From Streptantibioticus parmotrematis (GTDB lineage: Bacteria > Actinomycetota > Actinomycetes > Streptomycetales > Streptomycetaceae), in NCBI RefSeq assembly GCF_019890615.1, contig NZ_JAINVZ010000003.1:310001-374000 (forward strand): a stretch of 64,000 bases of DNA. The letters run 5' to 3'. The position numbers and the translations under genes are program-made. Under the pieces are notes generated by a model. The model saw only the letters and a list, made by a program, of their open reading frames with translations, was not told the DNA's origin and searched no databases. Shown piece after piece: positions 8,325 through 16,775 of the stretch (positions are counted from its first letter, which is position 1; each line of letters opens with the position of its first letter).

Positions 8325-10112
8325 ATGAGCAATGCTGTCAATGTCTCGCCACGTGCCGATGCAGGCACCGGGCAGGGCGCCGGGGGGCAGCAACCACGTC
8401 GGCCGGGTGACCGGTCGACCGCTCTCACCCGCCGCACGGCCCTGGTGCCGGAGTGGTATCTGCGGGTGGTGGGTCTGCTCAATCTGCTGACCGCCGTCTC
8501 CTTCACGCTGCGCGAGCAGGTGCACTCGCACAACACCGGCGACCTCTACACGCCCTTCATGCTCTTCGCCGGGTTCACCTCGGCGGCCGCCGCGCTGTTC
8601 ATGGCGATGATGCTGGGCCGGCGCAAGCGGGTCGCGTGGATCGTGGTCACGCTGCTGTGCGGGCTGTACGCGGTGCTGTCGGTGTGGGCGCTGACCTTCG
8701 ACGACCTGCGCCGCCATCCGTTCAACTGGATCTCCACGGCCGTGACCTGCCTGGTGCTGGTCTGCACGCTGATCGGGCGCCGCGAGTTCTACGCCAAGGG
8801 CGACCGCACCAACCCGCAGCTGGCGCTGGCGGTGCTCGGCGTCGGGGCGCTGATCTCGGTGGGCGCGGGGGCGACCCTGGTGACGGCCGCCGGGCCGGAC
8901 CACGCCAGCATCGGTGACCGCGTCTGGTACGTGGCGCTGCGGCTGACCGCGCTCACCAACGACCAGGACTTCCAGGCGCTGCACGTCAACCACTGGGTGG
9001 GCGCGGGCATCAACCTCACCGGTCTGCTGCTCTTCCTCGCCGTGCTGTACGCGCTCTTCCGCTCGCCGCGCGGCCGGGAGCAGCTGGGCCGGGACGACGA
9101 GGAACAACTGCGGACGCTGCTGGCCAAGCACGGCGCCCGGGACTCGCTGGGTTACTTCGCGCTGCGCCGGGACAAGGCGGTGATCTTCTCGCCGACCGGC
9201 AAGGCGGCGGTCACCTACCGGGTGGTCGGTGGCGTGACGCTGGCCTCCGGTGACCCGATCGGCGACGTCGAGGCGTGGCCGGGCGCGATCGACGCGTGGC
9301 TGGCCGAGGCGCGCGAACACGCGTGGATCCCGGCCGTGATGGGCGCCAGCGAGGAGGGCGGCACGGTCTACGCCAGGCACGGCCTGGACGCGCTGGAGCT
9401 GGGCGACGAGGCGATCGTGGAGACCGGCGAGTTCACCTTGGACGGCCGGGCGATGCGCGGCGTGCGCCAGGCGTACAACCGCGTCAAGCGCGCCGGTTAC
9501 ACCACGCGCATCCGGCGTCACCACGACATCCCGGCCGACGAGATGGCCGAGCTGCTCGCGGCGGCCGACCGCTGGCGTGACGGCCAGACCGAGCGCGGGT
9601 TCTCGATGGCGCTGGGGCGGCTGGGCGACCCGGCCGACGGGGACTGCGTGATGATCGAGTGCCATGACGGCGAGGGCGAGTTGCGGGCCCTGCTGAGCTT
9701 CGTGCCGTGGGGACCGAAGGGGCTGTCGCTGGACCTGATGCGCCGTGACCGCTCCTCGGAGAACGGTCTGGTCGAGTTCATGGTGCTGGAGCTGATCCAG
9801 CAGGCGGACTCGGTGGACGTGCAGCGGATCTCGCTGAACTTCGCGATGTTCCGTTCGGTCTTCGAGGAGGGCGCGCGGCTGGGCGCCGGGCCGGTGCTGC
9901 GGCTGTGGCGGTCCGCGCTGATGTTCTTCTCCCGCTGGTGGCAGCTGGAGTCGCTGTACCGGGCCAACGCCAAGTACCGCCCGATCTGGGAGCCGCGCTT
10001 CCTGCTGTTCGAGAAGAGCTCGCAGCTTCCGCGCATCGGGCTGGCGAGCGCCCGCGCGGAGGGCTTCATCGTGGCCCCGGCCCCGCTGTCCCGGCTGCGC
10101 CGCGACGCGTGA
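8325..10112 (+). CDS. Lysyl-phosphatidylglycerol synthase-like protein (DUF2156, MprF C-terminal domain)
   Basis: A 595-residue protein that probably transfers an amino acid from aminoacyl-tRNA to phosphatidylglycerol, making membranes less anionic and more resistant to cationic peptides. After a basic cytoplasmic N-terminus it has about six TM segments (residues 45-250; for example WYLRVVGLLNLLTAVSF and GINLTGLLLFLAVLYALF). The soluble DUF2156 dual-GNAT domain runs from about 265 to 580: GYFALRRDKAVIFS, VGGVTLASGDPIGD, MRGVRQAYNRVKRAGY, SLDLMRRD and ISLNFAMFRSVFEEG. There is no C-terminal lysyl-tRNA synthetase domain, unlike mycobacterial LysX. It is monocistronic, ending in its own terminator. 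The exact amino acid transferred is not determined. Confidence 0.9.
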   Translation: MSNAVNVSPRADAGTGQGAGGQQPRRPGDRSTALTRRTALVPEWYLRVVGLLNLLTAVSFTLREQVHSHNTGDLYTPFMLFAGFTSAAAALFMAMMLGRRKRVAWIVVTLLCGLYAVLSVWALTFDDLRRHPFNWISTAVTCLVLVCTLIGRREFYAKGDRTNPQLALAVLGVGALISVGAGATLVTAAGPDHASIGDRVWYVALRLTALTNDQDFQALHVNHWVGAGINLTGLLLFLAVLYALFRSPRGREQLGRDDEEQLRTLLAKHGARDSLGYFALRRDKAVIFSPTGKAAVTYRVVGGVTLASGDPIGDVEAWPGAIDAWLAEAREHAWIPAVMGASEEGGTVYARHGLDALELGDEAIVETGEFTLDGRAMRGVRQAYNRVKRAGYTTRIRRHHDIPADEMAELLAAADRWRDGQTERGFSMALGRLGDPADGDCVMIECHDGEGELRALLSFVPWGPKGLSLDLMRRDRSSENGLVEFMVLELIQQADSVDVQRISLNFAMFRSVFEEGARLGAGPVLRLWRSALMFFSRWWQLESLYRANAKYRPIWEPRFLLFEKSSQLPRIGLASARAEGFIVAPAPLSRLRRDA

Positions 10113-10148
10113 ACGGCCCTGTGCCGCGACGTGTGAACGGCCCTGCGC
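10101..10148 (+). repeat. 24 bp tandem duplication across a stop codon
   Basis: Two adjacent 24 bp units (10101-10124 and 10125-10148; cores GTGAACGGCCCTGTGC and GTGAACGGCCCTGCGC) span the lysyltransferase stop. The second unit repeats the TGA in the same frame. Confidence 0.8.
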
Positions 10149-10213
10149 CGCACGCGCGTTGACGCCCCGGGGCCGTCGTCCCGGTGACGCTCCCGGCCTC
10201 CGCACGGCCCATG

Positions 10214-10245
10214 ACCCCCGTCGCCCGATCGCGGGCGGCGGGGGT
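10214..10245 (+). terminator. Rho-independent-like terminator after the lysyltransferase gene
   Basis: A 14 bp stem with one G-T wobble (10214-10227 with 10232-10245), a 4-nt loop ATCG, followed by TTCGTG. The rest of the 10113-10539 gap carries the tandem repeat just described and the leader of the inhibitor gene; no other gene is visible. Confidence 0.7.
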
Positions 10246-10539
10246 TTCGTGTGCCGCAAACCGGTGGTTTCCGGTCGAGTCGCCACGACTTGAGGGCATC
10301 GCTCGCACTCCGCCCGCATGAGCCGATACGGCGTCAATCACCGTGCCGCGAGCCCTTTTCCAGCAACGACCGGCCCAGCCCACGGGCGTCGTACCGTGCC
10401 CGTGAGGCACGGTCGCCACAATGCGCCATCGACGCGTCGCCGAGCGCGACCGGAAGTGTGCGTTCGATGTGCGTCCCGTGAACGGTTCGGCAAGACTCGC
10501 GTCCGTTATCCGCACAACCCCGACCAAGGAGTATCCGGA

Positions 10540-10974
10540 ATGCGGAACATCAAGGGAACGCTGGGCTCGCTGGGCGCCGTCGCCGCCATCGCGGCAAGCT
10601 GCCTCATGGGCGTGGGCACCACCGCCGCGCACGCCGAAGCGAACTCGGCCGACCCGACCGACCTGGTGCTGACCATCGCCCAGGGTGACAACGCCACCTC
10701 CGCGGCCGTGCAGCGCGCCGTGACCCTCACCTGTGACCCCGAGGTCGGCGGCGACCACCCGGACCCGCAGGGCGCCTGTAGCGAACTCGACGGCGTGCAC
10801 GGCGACTTCACCGCGCTCACCGGCACCAGCCCGCAGCCCATCTGCATGATGCTGTGGAGGCCCGTGGTGGTGACCGCGGAAGGGGTCTGGCAGGGCCGCC
10901 AGGTGTCGTACGCGCACACCTACCCCAACGCCTGCATGATGCAGGGCGCCAGCAAGCACGTGTTCCACTTCTGA
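10540..10974 (+). CDS. Streptomyces subtilisin inhibitor (SSI) family protein
   Basis: A 144-residue secreted serine-protease inhibitor. A signal peptide of about 29 residues ends at AHA-EAN. The mature domain keeps the SSI fold signatures ([46 protein letters not shown]) and the four cysteines that form SSI's two disulphides. Aligned to SSI, the reactive-site loop is CMM-LWRP, with P1 Met retained but the usual P2 Pro replaced by Met. The ATG at 10540 has a perfect AAGGAG eight bases before it; the frame is open further upstream, but that part is leader. SSI proteins control extracellular subtilisin-like and transglutaminase-processing proteases during development. It is followed by its own terminator. 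Confidence 0.95.
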   Translation: MRNIKGTLGSLGAVAAIAASCLMGVGTTAAHAEANSADPTDLVLTIAQGDNATSAAVQRAVTLTCDPEVGGDHPDPQGACSELDGVHGDFTALTGTSPQPICMMLWRPVVVTAEGVWQGRQVSYAHTYPNACMMQGASKHVFHF

Positions 10975-11031
10975 GCGACCGGGTCCTTCGCCCACGACCC
11001 GATCCGGTCGTGAGCGGGCGGTCCGTCGTCG

Positions 11032-11072
11032 GACGCCGGGAGCCGCGGGAGATCCCCGTGGCTCCCGGCGTC
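11032..11072 (+). terminator. Strong hairpin terminator after the SSI gene
   Basis: A perfect 13 bp stem (11032-11044 GACGCCGGGAGCC with 11060-11072) that can extend through inner G-C pairs. It lies 58 bases past the stop codon. Confidence 0.7.
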
Positions 11073-11129
11073 GTCGCGTTCGGCCGCCTGCCGCGCCGAC
11101 CAGCGGCTTCAGTAGAGTGCGAGGACTCC

Positions 11130-11219
11130 GCGCGGCCCGTGCCGGGCCCGTTCCCGAGGACGCGGGCCGTTCCGGGTCCGTTCCGCAAGACGCGGCCTGT
11201 GCCCGGCCCGTTCCCGAAG
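11130..11219 (+). repeat. Three imperfect 30 bp tandem repeats in the cobL leader
   Basis: Units at 11130-11159, 11160-11189 and 11190-11219 share the pattern CGCGG-CC-TGCC-GGCCCGTTCCCGAGG. They end 14 bases before the chosen TTG start of cobL, so they lie in its leader. If a start further upstream were used they would encode ten-residue repeats, but no ribosome site supports that. Confidence 0.7.
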
Positions 11220-11233
11220 ACCGAGGTGTTCCG

Positions 11234-12478
11234 TTGAGTACGCTCCCCCCGGCCCCCGTTCCCGACGCGGGCGAACCGCTCACCGTGGTCGGCATCGGCG
11301 CCGACGGCTGGGCGGGGCTCGCCGAGCGGGCGCGCGAGGAGCTGCGGCGGGCCCAGGTGCTGATCGGCGCGGTGCGTCAACTCGGCCTGCTGCCGCCCGA
11401 GTGCGCGGGCGAGCGGGTCGCCTGGCCCTCGCCGCTGCGGCCCGCCGTGCCGAAGCTGCTGGCGGAGCACGCCGGGCGGCGGGTGGCGGTGCTGGCGAGC
11501 GGTGACCCGATGTTCCACGGGATCGGCCGCACCCTGGCCGAGGTGGCGGGCGCCGGGCGGCTGCGGGTCCTGCCGCACCCCTCGTCGGTCTCGTACGCCT
11601 GCGCGCGGCTGGGCTGGCCGGTGGAGCGCACCGAGGTGGTCTCGTTGGTCGGCCGCCCGACGGCGGGGCTGAACGCGGCGCTGTACGACCGGCGCCGGCT
11701 CCTGGTGCTGAGCGCGGACGCGGCCACCCCCGCCGAGGTGGCGCGGCTGCTGCGCGAGCGGGGCTTCGGGGCGAGCCGGATGCGGGTGCTGGAGCAGCTC
11801 GGCGGCGCGCGTGAACGTGTCCTGGACGGCACGGCGGCCGCCTGGCCGCACCCGCCGGGCGATCCGCTGAACGTCGTCGCGGTGGAGTGCGCGGCCGGTG
11901 CCGACGCCCGGCGGCTGTCGCTGGTGCCGGGGCTGCCGGACGAGGCGTACGAGCACGACGGGCAGCTCACCAAGCGCCACGTGCGGGCGGCCACTCTCGC
12001 CGCGCTCGCCCCGGCCCCCGGTGAACTGCTCTGGGACGTCGGCGCGGGCTCCGGCAGCATCGGCGTCGAGTGGATGCGGGCGCACGGCTCGTGCCGTGCG
12101 ATCGCCGTGGAACGCGACCCGGTCAGGGCCGAACGCGTGACCCGCAACGCCGACGCGCTGGGCGTGCCGGGACTGCGGCTGGTCACCGGTCCCGCGCCCG
12201 AGGCGCTGGCCGGGCTGCCCACGCCGGACGCGGTGTTCATCGGCGGCGGGCTGACCGCGCCGGGGCTGCTCGCGGCGTGCTGGGAGGCGTTGCCGCCGGG
12301 CGGGCGGCTGGTCGCCAACACCGTCACGCTGGAGTCGGAGGCGGTGCTCGGGCAGTGGTACGCGCGGCACGGCGGGGACCTGGTCAGGATCGCGGTGGCG
12401 CAGGCCGTCCCGGTCGGCGGGTTCACCGGCTGGCGGCAGGCGATGCCGGTCACCCAGTGGGCGGCGCGTAAGCCCTGA
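11234..12478 (+). CDS. cobL: Precorrin-6Y C5,15-methyltransferase (decarboxylating), CbiE-CbiT fusion
   Basis: A 414-residue fusion that methylates precorrin-6Y at C-5 and C-15 and decarboxylates the C-12 acetate in aerobic cobalamin synthesis. The N-terminal CbiE half (about 15-215) is a tetrapyrrole methylase: [25 protein letters not shown] and the [18 protein letters not shown] loop. The C-terminal CbiT half (about 235-410) is a Rossmann methyltransferase with the SAM loop [17 protein letters not shown] and FIGGGL. The TTG at 11234 is chosen because GAGG stands seven bases before it; a GTG at 11286 is the fallback. No other cob gene is adjacent, and no cobalamin riboswitch was recognised in the leader. 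Confidence 0.93.
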   Translation: MSTLPPAPVPDAGEPLTVVGIGADGWAGLAERAREELRRAQVLIGAVRQLGLLPPECAGERVAWPSPLRPAVPKLLAEHAGRRVAVLASGDPMFHGIGRTLAEVAGAGRLRVLPHPSSVSYACARLGWPVERTEVVSLVGRPTAGLNAALYDRRRLLVLSADAATPAEVARLLRERGFGASRMRVLEQLGGARERVLDGTAAAWPHPPGDPLNVVAVECAAGADARRLSLVPGLPDEAYEHDGQLTKRHVRAATLAALAPAPGELLWDVGAGSGSIGVEWMRAHGSCRAIAVERDPVRAERVTRNADALGVPGLRLVTGPAPEALAGLPTPDAVFIGGGLTAPGLLAACWEALPPGGRLVANTVTLESEAVLGQWYARHGGDLVRIAVAQAVPVGGFTGWRQAMPVTQWAARKP

Positions 12479-12685
12479 GCCGGGAGTACAGGCCGTACAT
12501 CCGATGATCTCACCGACGCGTTGGCCGAAAAGAAACCGCAGGTCAGAGCCGCCTTACCGGCGTCGATAACCGTTCCCAGTGCAGTCTTTGGATCTTTCGT
12601 CATTTCGCGGTTCACTGCTGAGGGCCGGACGTGACGACACGCGTCGCGGCCGGTCAACGGACGACGACGGGGCGAAGGGCTGGCG

Positions 12686-13783
12686 ATGAGCAGCGGACCG
12701 CGGCAGGACCGGAGCCACGACCACGACCACGGGGCGCTCCCGGCCTCAGGAACGGGCGACGGACACGACCACGGCGGGCACGATCACAGCGGGCACGACC
12801 ACGGCGGGCACGGGCACTCGCACGGGGTCGCCGCCGACGCCGACCGCCGCTGGCTGACCATGGCGCTGGGGCTGATCGTGGCGTTCATGGCGGTCGAGGT
12901 GGTCGTCGGCGTGATCGCCCACTCGCTGGCCCTGGTCTCGGACGCGGCGCACATGCTGACCGACGCGGCCTCCATCGTGCTGGCGCTGATCGCGATGCGC
13001 CTCGCCGCGCGGCCCGCCCGGGGCACCTTCACCTACGGGCTCAAGCGGGCCGAGATCCTCTCCGCGCAGGCCAACGGCATCACGTTGCTGCTGCTGTCGG
13101 TGTGGCTGGCGTACGAGGCGGTGCGCAGGCTGATCGCGCCGCCCGCGGTCACCGGTGGCCTGGTCCTGGTCACCGCGCTGGTCGGGGTGGTGATCAACGT
13201 GCTGGCCGCGTGGTGCATCTCGCGGGCCAACCGCACCTCGCTCAACGTCGAGGGCGCCTTCCAGCACATCCTGACCGACCTGTTCGGCTTCATCGCCACC
13301 GCGATCGCCGGGCTCGTGGTGCTGACCACCGGCTTCTCCCGAGCGGACGCGATCGCCTCGCTGGTCGTGGTGGCGCTGATGCTGCGGGCGGGCACCGGGC
13401 TGGTGCGCGAGTCGGGCCGGATCTTCCTGGAGGCCGCGCCCGCCGGGGTCGACCCGGACGCGCTCGGTGACCTGCTGGTGTCCCGTCCAGAGGTGGTGGA
13501 GGTGCACGATCTGCACGTCTGGCAGATCACTTCCGGCCAGCCGGCTCTTTCCGCGCACATCCTGGTGGAGCCGGCCGGTGACTGCCACGCGGTGCAGCGG
13601 GAGATGGTGGAGATGCTGCGCGAGGACCACGGCATCACCCACACCACCCTCCAGGTCGACCACGCGCCCGAGCAGTTGCTCGCGGTCGCGCCGAATCCGC
13701 AGACCGCGGCGGACGCCGAGCACTCCGGGCACTGCGCCGACGCCCATGGCCCGGTGCACCGCGAGGGCCCGCACCCGCACTGA
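12686..13783 (+). CDS. Zinc/cation diffusion facilitator exporter (CDF, CzcD/ZnT-like)
   Basis: A 365-residue membrane antiporter that would export Zn2+ in exchange for protons. The N-terminal 50 residues are a metal-sequestering tail rich in His/Asp (DHDHG, GHDHSGHDHGGHGHSHG). Six TM helices span about 55-265. The transport site is the HxxxD pair of TM2 (H89-D93, DAAHMLTDA) and TM5 (HILTD), which favours zinc. A cytoplasmic ferredoxin-like domain follows (EVHDLHVWQITSGQPALSAHI), and the C-terminus is again His-rich (HSGHCADAHGPVHREGPHPH). GAAGGG precedes the ATG. No ArsR or Zur gene is adjacent, and the 207-base upstream gap shows no operator I could identify. Confidence 0.95.
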   Translation: MSSGPRQDRSHDHDHGALPASGTGDGHDHGGHDHSGHDHGGHGHSHGVAADADRRWLTMALGLIVAFMAVEVVVGVIAHSLALVSDAAHMLTDAASIVLALIAMRLAARPARGTFTYGLKRAEILSAQANGITLLLLSVWLAYEAVRRLIAPPAVTGGLVLVTALVGVVINVLAAWCISRANRTSLNVEGAFQHILTDLFGFIATAIAGLVVLTTGFSRADAIASLVVVALMLRAGTGLVRESGRIFLEAAPAGVDPDALGDLLVSRPEVVEVHDLHVWQITSGQPALSAHILVEPAGDCHAVQREMVEMLREDHGITHTTLQVDHAPEQLLAVAPNPQTAADAEHSGHCADAHGPVHREGPHPH

Positions 13784-14046
13784 CGGGCGCGACGAGCGCC
13801 CTCCCCCGCCCGCGCGTCCGGGGCCGCCCGGGCACGTCCCCGCAGGCCGCGAGCGCATCAACCGCCGGTTAAGTGGCGCGGGTCGAGGCGTACCGAAACC
13901 GGCCTAGTGCGCCGCCGTGCCTCCGTGGCAGGATGCTCACCAGGGTGTGACGCGTCTTAACTGACCGTGAGACCACGCCCGTTGGAGCGCGGGGCGACGG
14001 TGCCACGGCGCGCGGGACGGCCGGGACCAGCGAGGGGTGGTGCGGC

Positions 14047-14559
14047 ATGGCGGCGGCAGACGACAGAACATCTCGGGGCGCGGACGGCGGCGCGCTCGCC
14101 ACCCGTCTCAACTACCTGTTCACGCACATGCATCCGCCCGGCGCGCCGTACACCAACGCGCACGTGGCGGCCGAGATCAGCCAGGGCGCCGAGGAGTACG
14201 GCGGGGTCCGGCTCACCGAGCAGTATCTGTCGATGCTGCGCAACGGGCGGCGCGCCAACCCCAGTCCCGACGTGCTGCGCGCGCTGGCCAAGTTCTTCGC
14301 CGTGCCGGTCGGTTACCTGCTGGGCGACCTGTCGCCGTCGCAGGCGGAGCGGGTGGAGGAGGAGGTCCGGTTCCTGGTGGCCATGCGCGACCAGCGGGTC
14401 CGGGCGATCGCGTTGCGCTCGGTGGGGCTGCCGCCGGAGGTGCAGGACAGCCTGGGCACGATCATCGCCCAGTTCCGCGCCCAGATGAACCTGCCGGCCG
14501 ACCCGCGCGACGGCACCCCCGGAGTCCCCGGCGAAGGCACCGGCGAGGGCCCCCGATGA
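14047..14559 (+). CDS. XRE-type HTH regulator, cassette 1
   Basis: A 170-residue protein. Residues about 18-100 are an XRE-like helix-turn-helix of the kind paired with ImmA/IrrE peptidases in actinobacteria: LNYLFTHMHPPGAPYTNAHVAAEI, then EQYLSMLRNGRRANPSPDVLRALAKFFAVPVGYLLGD. A helical region (EEVRFLVAMRDQRVRAIALRSVGLPPE) and a disordered Gly/Pro tail follow. GAGGGG precedes the ATG. The stop overlaps the peptidase start (ATGA), and the peptidase overlaps the 7-TM gene, so the three are one transcription unit. The homologous block in cassette 2 is residues 149-212 of the regulator at 37947. By analogy with ImmR and DdrO it is the likely repressor and protease substrate; this is inference. 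Confidence 0.9.
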   Translation: MAAADDRTSRGADGGALATRLNYLFTHMHPPGAPYTNAHVAAEISQGAEEYGGVRLTEQYLSMLRNGRRANPSPDVLRALAKFFAVPVGYLLGDLSPSQAERVEEEVRFLVAMRDQRVRAIALRSVGLPPEVQDSLGTIIAQFRAQMNLPADPRDGTPGVPGEGTGEGPR

Positions 14560-15224
14560 GCGCCGGGGCGGACGTCGACGAGCGCGAACAGCTCTTCCAC
14601 ACCTGGCAACGGACGTCGGACGAGGACGGTACGGTCATGCGCGTCGGTGTGATGCGTCGTCGCTGCAAGCGGCTCATCGACGAGCTGGGGGTCCCGGCCG
14701 CGACCGGGCTGCGCGAGTTGTGCGACGTGGTGGCCCGCCGCGTCGGCCGCCCGATCCACCTGGTGCCGATGGGCCTGGACGGGGTGGTCTCCGGCATGAC
14801 GGCGACCACCGAGGACGCGTTCTGGGTGTTCTACGAACGCGGCACCTCGCCCTGGCACCAGACGCACATCGTGCTGCACGAGATCGGTCACCTGCTGCTC
14901 GGCCACGACCAGGAGCCCAGCGTCACCGAGGAGGCGCTGAAGGTCTGGACGCCGTCCGTGGACGTGGCCACCGCGATCAAGCGGATGGGCCTGGCCATGG
15001 GCTTCGCCCGGCACAACTGCTACGACAACCTCGCCGAGCGCGAGACCGAGGTGCTGGGCACGTTGCTGATGGAACGCGTCGTGCCCTCCGCCGCCGACCG
15101 CGGTCTGCCGCTGGACGGCCCGGCCGCGCAACTCGCCGACTCCCTCGGGCCCGCCCTGCGCCACGTGCAGCGCGAGCGGGAGCGGCGCGAGGAGTCGGGC
15201 CCGGGCGGTGAGCCGGGTGTTTGA
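14556..15224 (+). CDS. ImmA/IrrE-family zinc metallopeptidase, cassette 1
   Basis: A 222-residue peptidase with the zinc motif H108-E-I-G-H112 in THIVLHEIGHLLLGHDQE. A downstream glutamate in NLAERETEVLGTLL is positioned to be the third zinc ligand, as in IrrE. The N-terminal 60 residues are helical and precede the fold (CKRLIDELGVPAATGLRELCDVVARRVGRPIHLVPMGL, where the last part is the usual start of the domain). In ICEBs1 and Deinococcus, relatives cleave the partner XRE repressor on receipt of a signal. It overlaps the regulator by 4 bases (ATGA) and the next gene by 17, indicating tight coupling. The substrate is inferred to be the upstream XRE protein. Confidence 0.92.
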   Translation: MSAGADVDEREQLFHTWQRTSDEDGTVMRVGVMRRRCKRLIDELGVPAATGLRELCDVVARRVGRPIHLVPMGLDGVVSGMTATTEDAFWVFYERGTSPWHQTHIVLHEIGHLLLGHDQEPSVTEEALKVWTPSVDVATAIKRMGLAMGFARHNCYDNLAERETEVLGTLLMERVVPSAADRGLPLDGPAAQLADSLGPALRHVQRERERREESGPGGEPGV

Positions 15225-16428
15225 CGTCGTCTACCTGTGCTTCGCCCTGGCCGCTTGGACGATCACCGGCTACAAGTGCCGTGCCTGGCTGCGTGACCGG
15301 GGCAACGCCGACCTGGGTCTGACCTGCGTGATGACGGCGGCCATCGCGACCGTCTTCCTGTTCTCCGCGCCCAGCATCTACCGCTGGTTCGACCGGCTGG
15401 CAGGTGTGGCGAACCTCGCCATGGTCTTCCTGTACTCCTCCGTCGTGCTGTTCGCGACCGGGGCGCTGGTGCTGCTGCTGCGGTGGCACGGCCGCCACAG
15501 CGAGCGGGCGCGGATCCGCGCGGCCCGCCGGGCTCGCGTCGCGGTGGCGGTGATCGCCGTCGTGTGGGCGGTCGCGATCGTGTGCTTCGCGGTCGGCCGC
15601 CCCGACGCGGTCGAGCATCCCCGGGACTTCAGCACCGCGTACGCCCACGCGCCGGGCGTGGTCGCGTTCCTGGTGCTCTACCTGGCCGTCTTCGGTTCGG
15701 CCGCGGGCGCGTTGGGTGTGCTGTGCCCGCGCTACGCGGCCCGGCTGGGGCGCACCTGGCTGGCGCGCGGGCTGCGGGTGCTGGCGGTGGGCTGCTGGGG
15801 CGGGATGTTCTACTGCCTGTGCAAGGTCGTCGGCTTCTTCTGTTCCTGGGCCGGGGCCGACCAGCGGTGGCTGTCCAACGGCGTGGCCCCGCTGAGCGCT
15901 TCGGTGGCGGCGCTGCTGGTCCTGGTCGGCTTCGCGATGCCTGCTGCCGGTCCCCGGGCGTCCGCGTGGCGCAGGCTGCGGCGGCTGCGGCCGTTGTGGC
16001 GCGCGGTGGCCGAGGAGGCGCCGGAGGTCACGATGGACGAGCCGGGCTGGTCGCGGTGGTGGCCGCTGGCCGACCTGGAGTGGCGCGCCAACCGGCAGAT
16101 GGCGGAGATCCGCGACGTGCAGCGGGCGATACGCCGCTACGTGGAGGCCGACGCGCTCGACACCGCGCGGGAGCTGGGCGCGGCGGGGGGCCTGGCGGAC
16201 CGGAGGCTGGACGCCTTCGCCGAGGCCGTCGCGCTGCGCCGGGGTCTGTGCAACCAGGCGGCGGGCCAGCTGCCGGACCCGTCCGCGGACACCCTCGTGG
16301 TCACCGTGAGCGGCGAACTGGCCGAGGAACACGAGCACTTGGCGCGGGTCGCCGACGTCTACCGGCTCCCACTGGTGGACGACGCGCTCGCGGCCCTGAG
16401 GGACCGCAGTGCCGCCAGAGGGGGCTGA
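15208..16428 (+). CDS. 7-TM MAB_1171c-type membrane protein, cassette 1
   Basis: A 406-residue protein starting at a GTG inside the end of the peptidase gene. Seven TM helices occupy about residues 1-250 (for example VVYLCFALAAWTITGY, VAVAVIAVVWAVAIVCFAV, VLAVGCWGGMFYCLCKVVGFF). A cytoplasmic helical domain of about 150 residues follows, beginning RRLRRLRPLWRAVAEE and containing MAEIRDVQRAIRRYV. The family name is a placeholder ('putative transporter'); I see no transporter motif, and the layout is equally that of a 7-TM receptor with an effector tail. The paralogue at 39458 keeps the TM count, the RRLRPLW motif and the D-x-x-R-A-I/L helix. Its place behind the regulator and peptidase suggests it senses or relays a signal to them. 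Confidence 0.85.
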   Translation: MSRVFDVVYLCFALAAWTITGYKCRAWLRDRGNADLGLTCVMTAAIATVFLFSAPSIYRWFDRLAGVANLAMVFLYSSVVLFATGALVLLLRWHGRHSERARIRAARRARVAVAVIAVVWAVAIVCFAVGRPDAVEHPRDFSTAYAHAPGVVAFLVLYLAVFGSAAGALGVLCPRYAARLGRTWLARGLRVLAVGCWGGMFYCLCKVVGFFCSWAGADQRWLSNGVAPLSASVAALLVLVGFAMPAAGPRASAWRRLRRLRPLWRAVAEEAPEVTMDEPGWSRWWPLADLEWRANRQMAEIRDVQRAIRRYVEADALDTARELGAAGGLADRRLDAFAEAVALRRGLCNQAAGQLPDPSADTLVVTVSGELAEEHEHLARVADVYRLPLVDDALAALRDRSAARGG

Positions 16429-16583
16429 CGGCGCGCGGCCGAGATCCGGGTGGCCCCGGACGGGGGTCAGGGCCACCTGCACCACAGGGGCGGCCCCGGG
16501 GAGCACCCGGCCCCGGGGACCGCGCCCTGTGCGCTCGATTTGCCGCGGGACCACGCCGCACGCGATCGGTGTGGCGCGGGACC

Positions 16584-16626
16584 GCGTCGTACGCGGCCGT
16601 CGGACCTGCGTCGTACGCGGCCGTCG
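16584..16626. repeat. 19 bp direct repeat in the gap before the P450
   Basis: GCGTCGTACGCGGCCGTCG occurs at 16584-16602 and again at 16608-16626, a 24-base period. Apart from this, the 16429-16775 gap shows no gene; the bases before 16776 (CTAGAGT) could be a -10 box for a short-leader P450 transcript. Confidence 0.6.
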
Positions 16627-16775
16627 CGTGCGGGATCGTTCGCCGGAGGCCGTTTCGCGCGGCCACGCCACGTAACGTCCGTTTCAAGCCAGTTGTGGCG
16701 GCGAAGGTGTCGCCTCCGGCCGTGTGCCGTTCGCGCGGCCGTGGGCGAGGTCGGCCGCGTCTAGAGTCGGGAGCC

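Noticed and set aside
10975-11233. Cobalamin riboswitch before cobL
   Set aside because: No B12-box-like conserved segment is recognisable; the region is filled by the SSI terminator and 30 bp repeats.
12479-12685. Zur or other metal operator before the CDF gene
   Set aside because: No inverted repeat resembling a Zur box could be found in this gap.
14047-15224. Prophage or ICE immunity module (ImmR-ImmA)
   Set aside because: No integrase, excisionase or phage structural genes are near either cassette; the 7-TM partner and oxygenases point to a chromosomal function.
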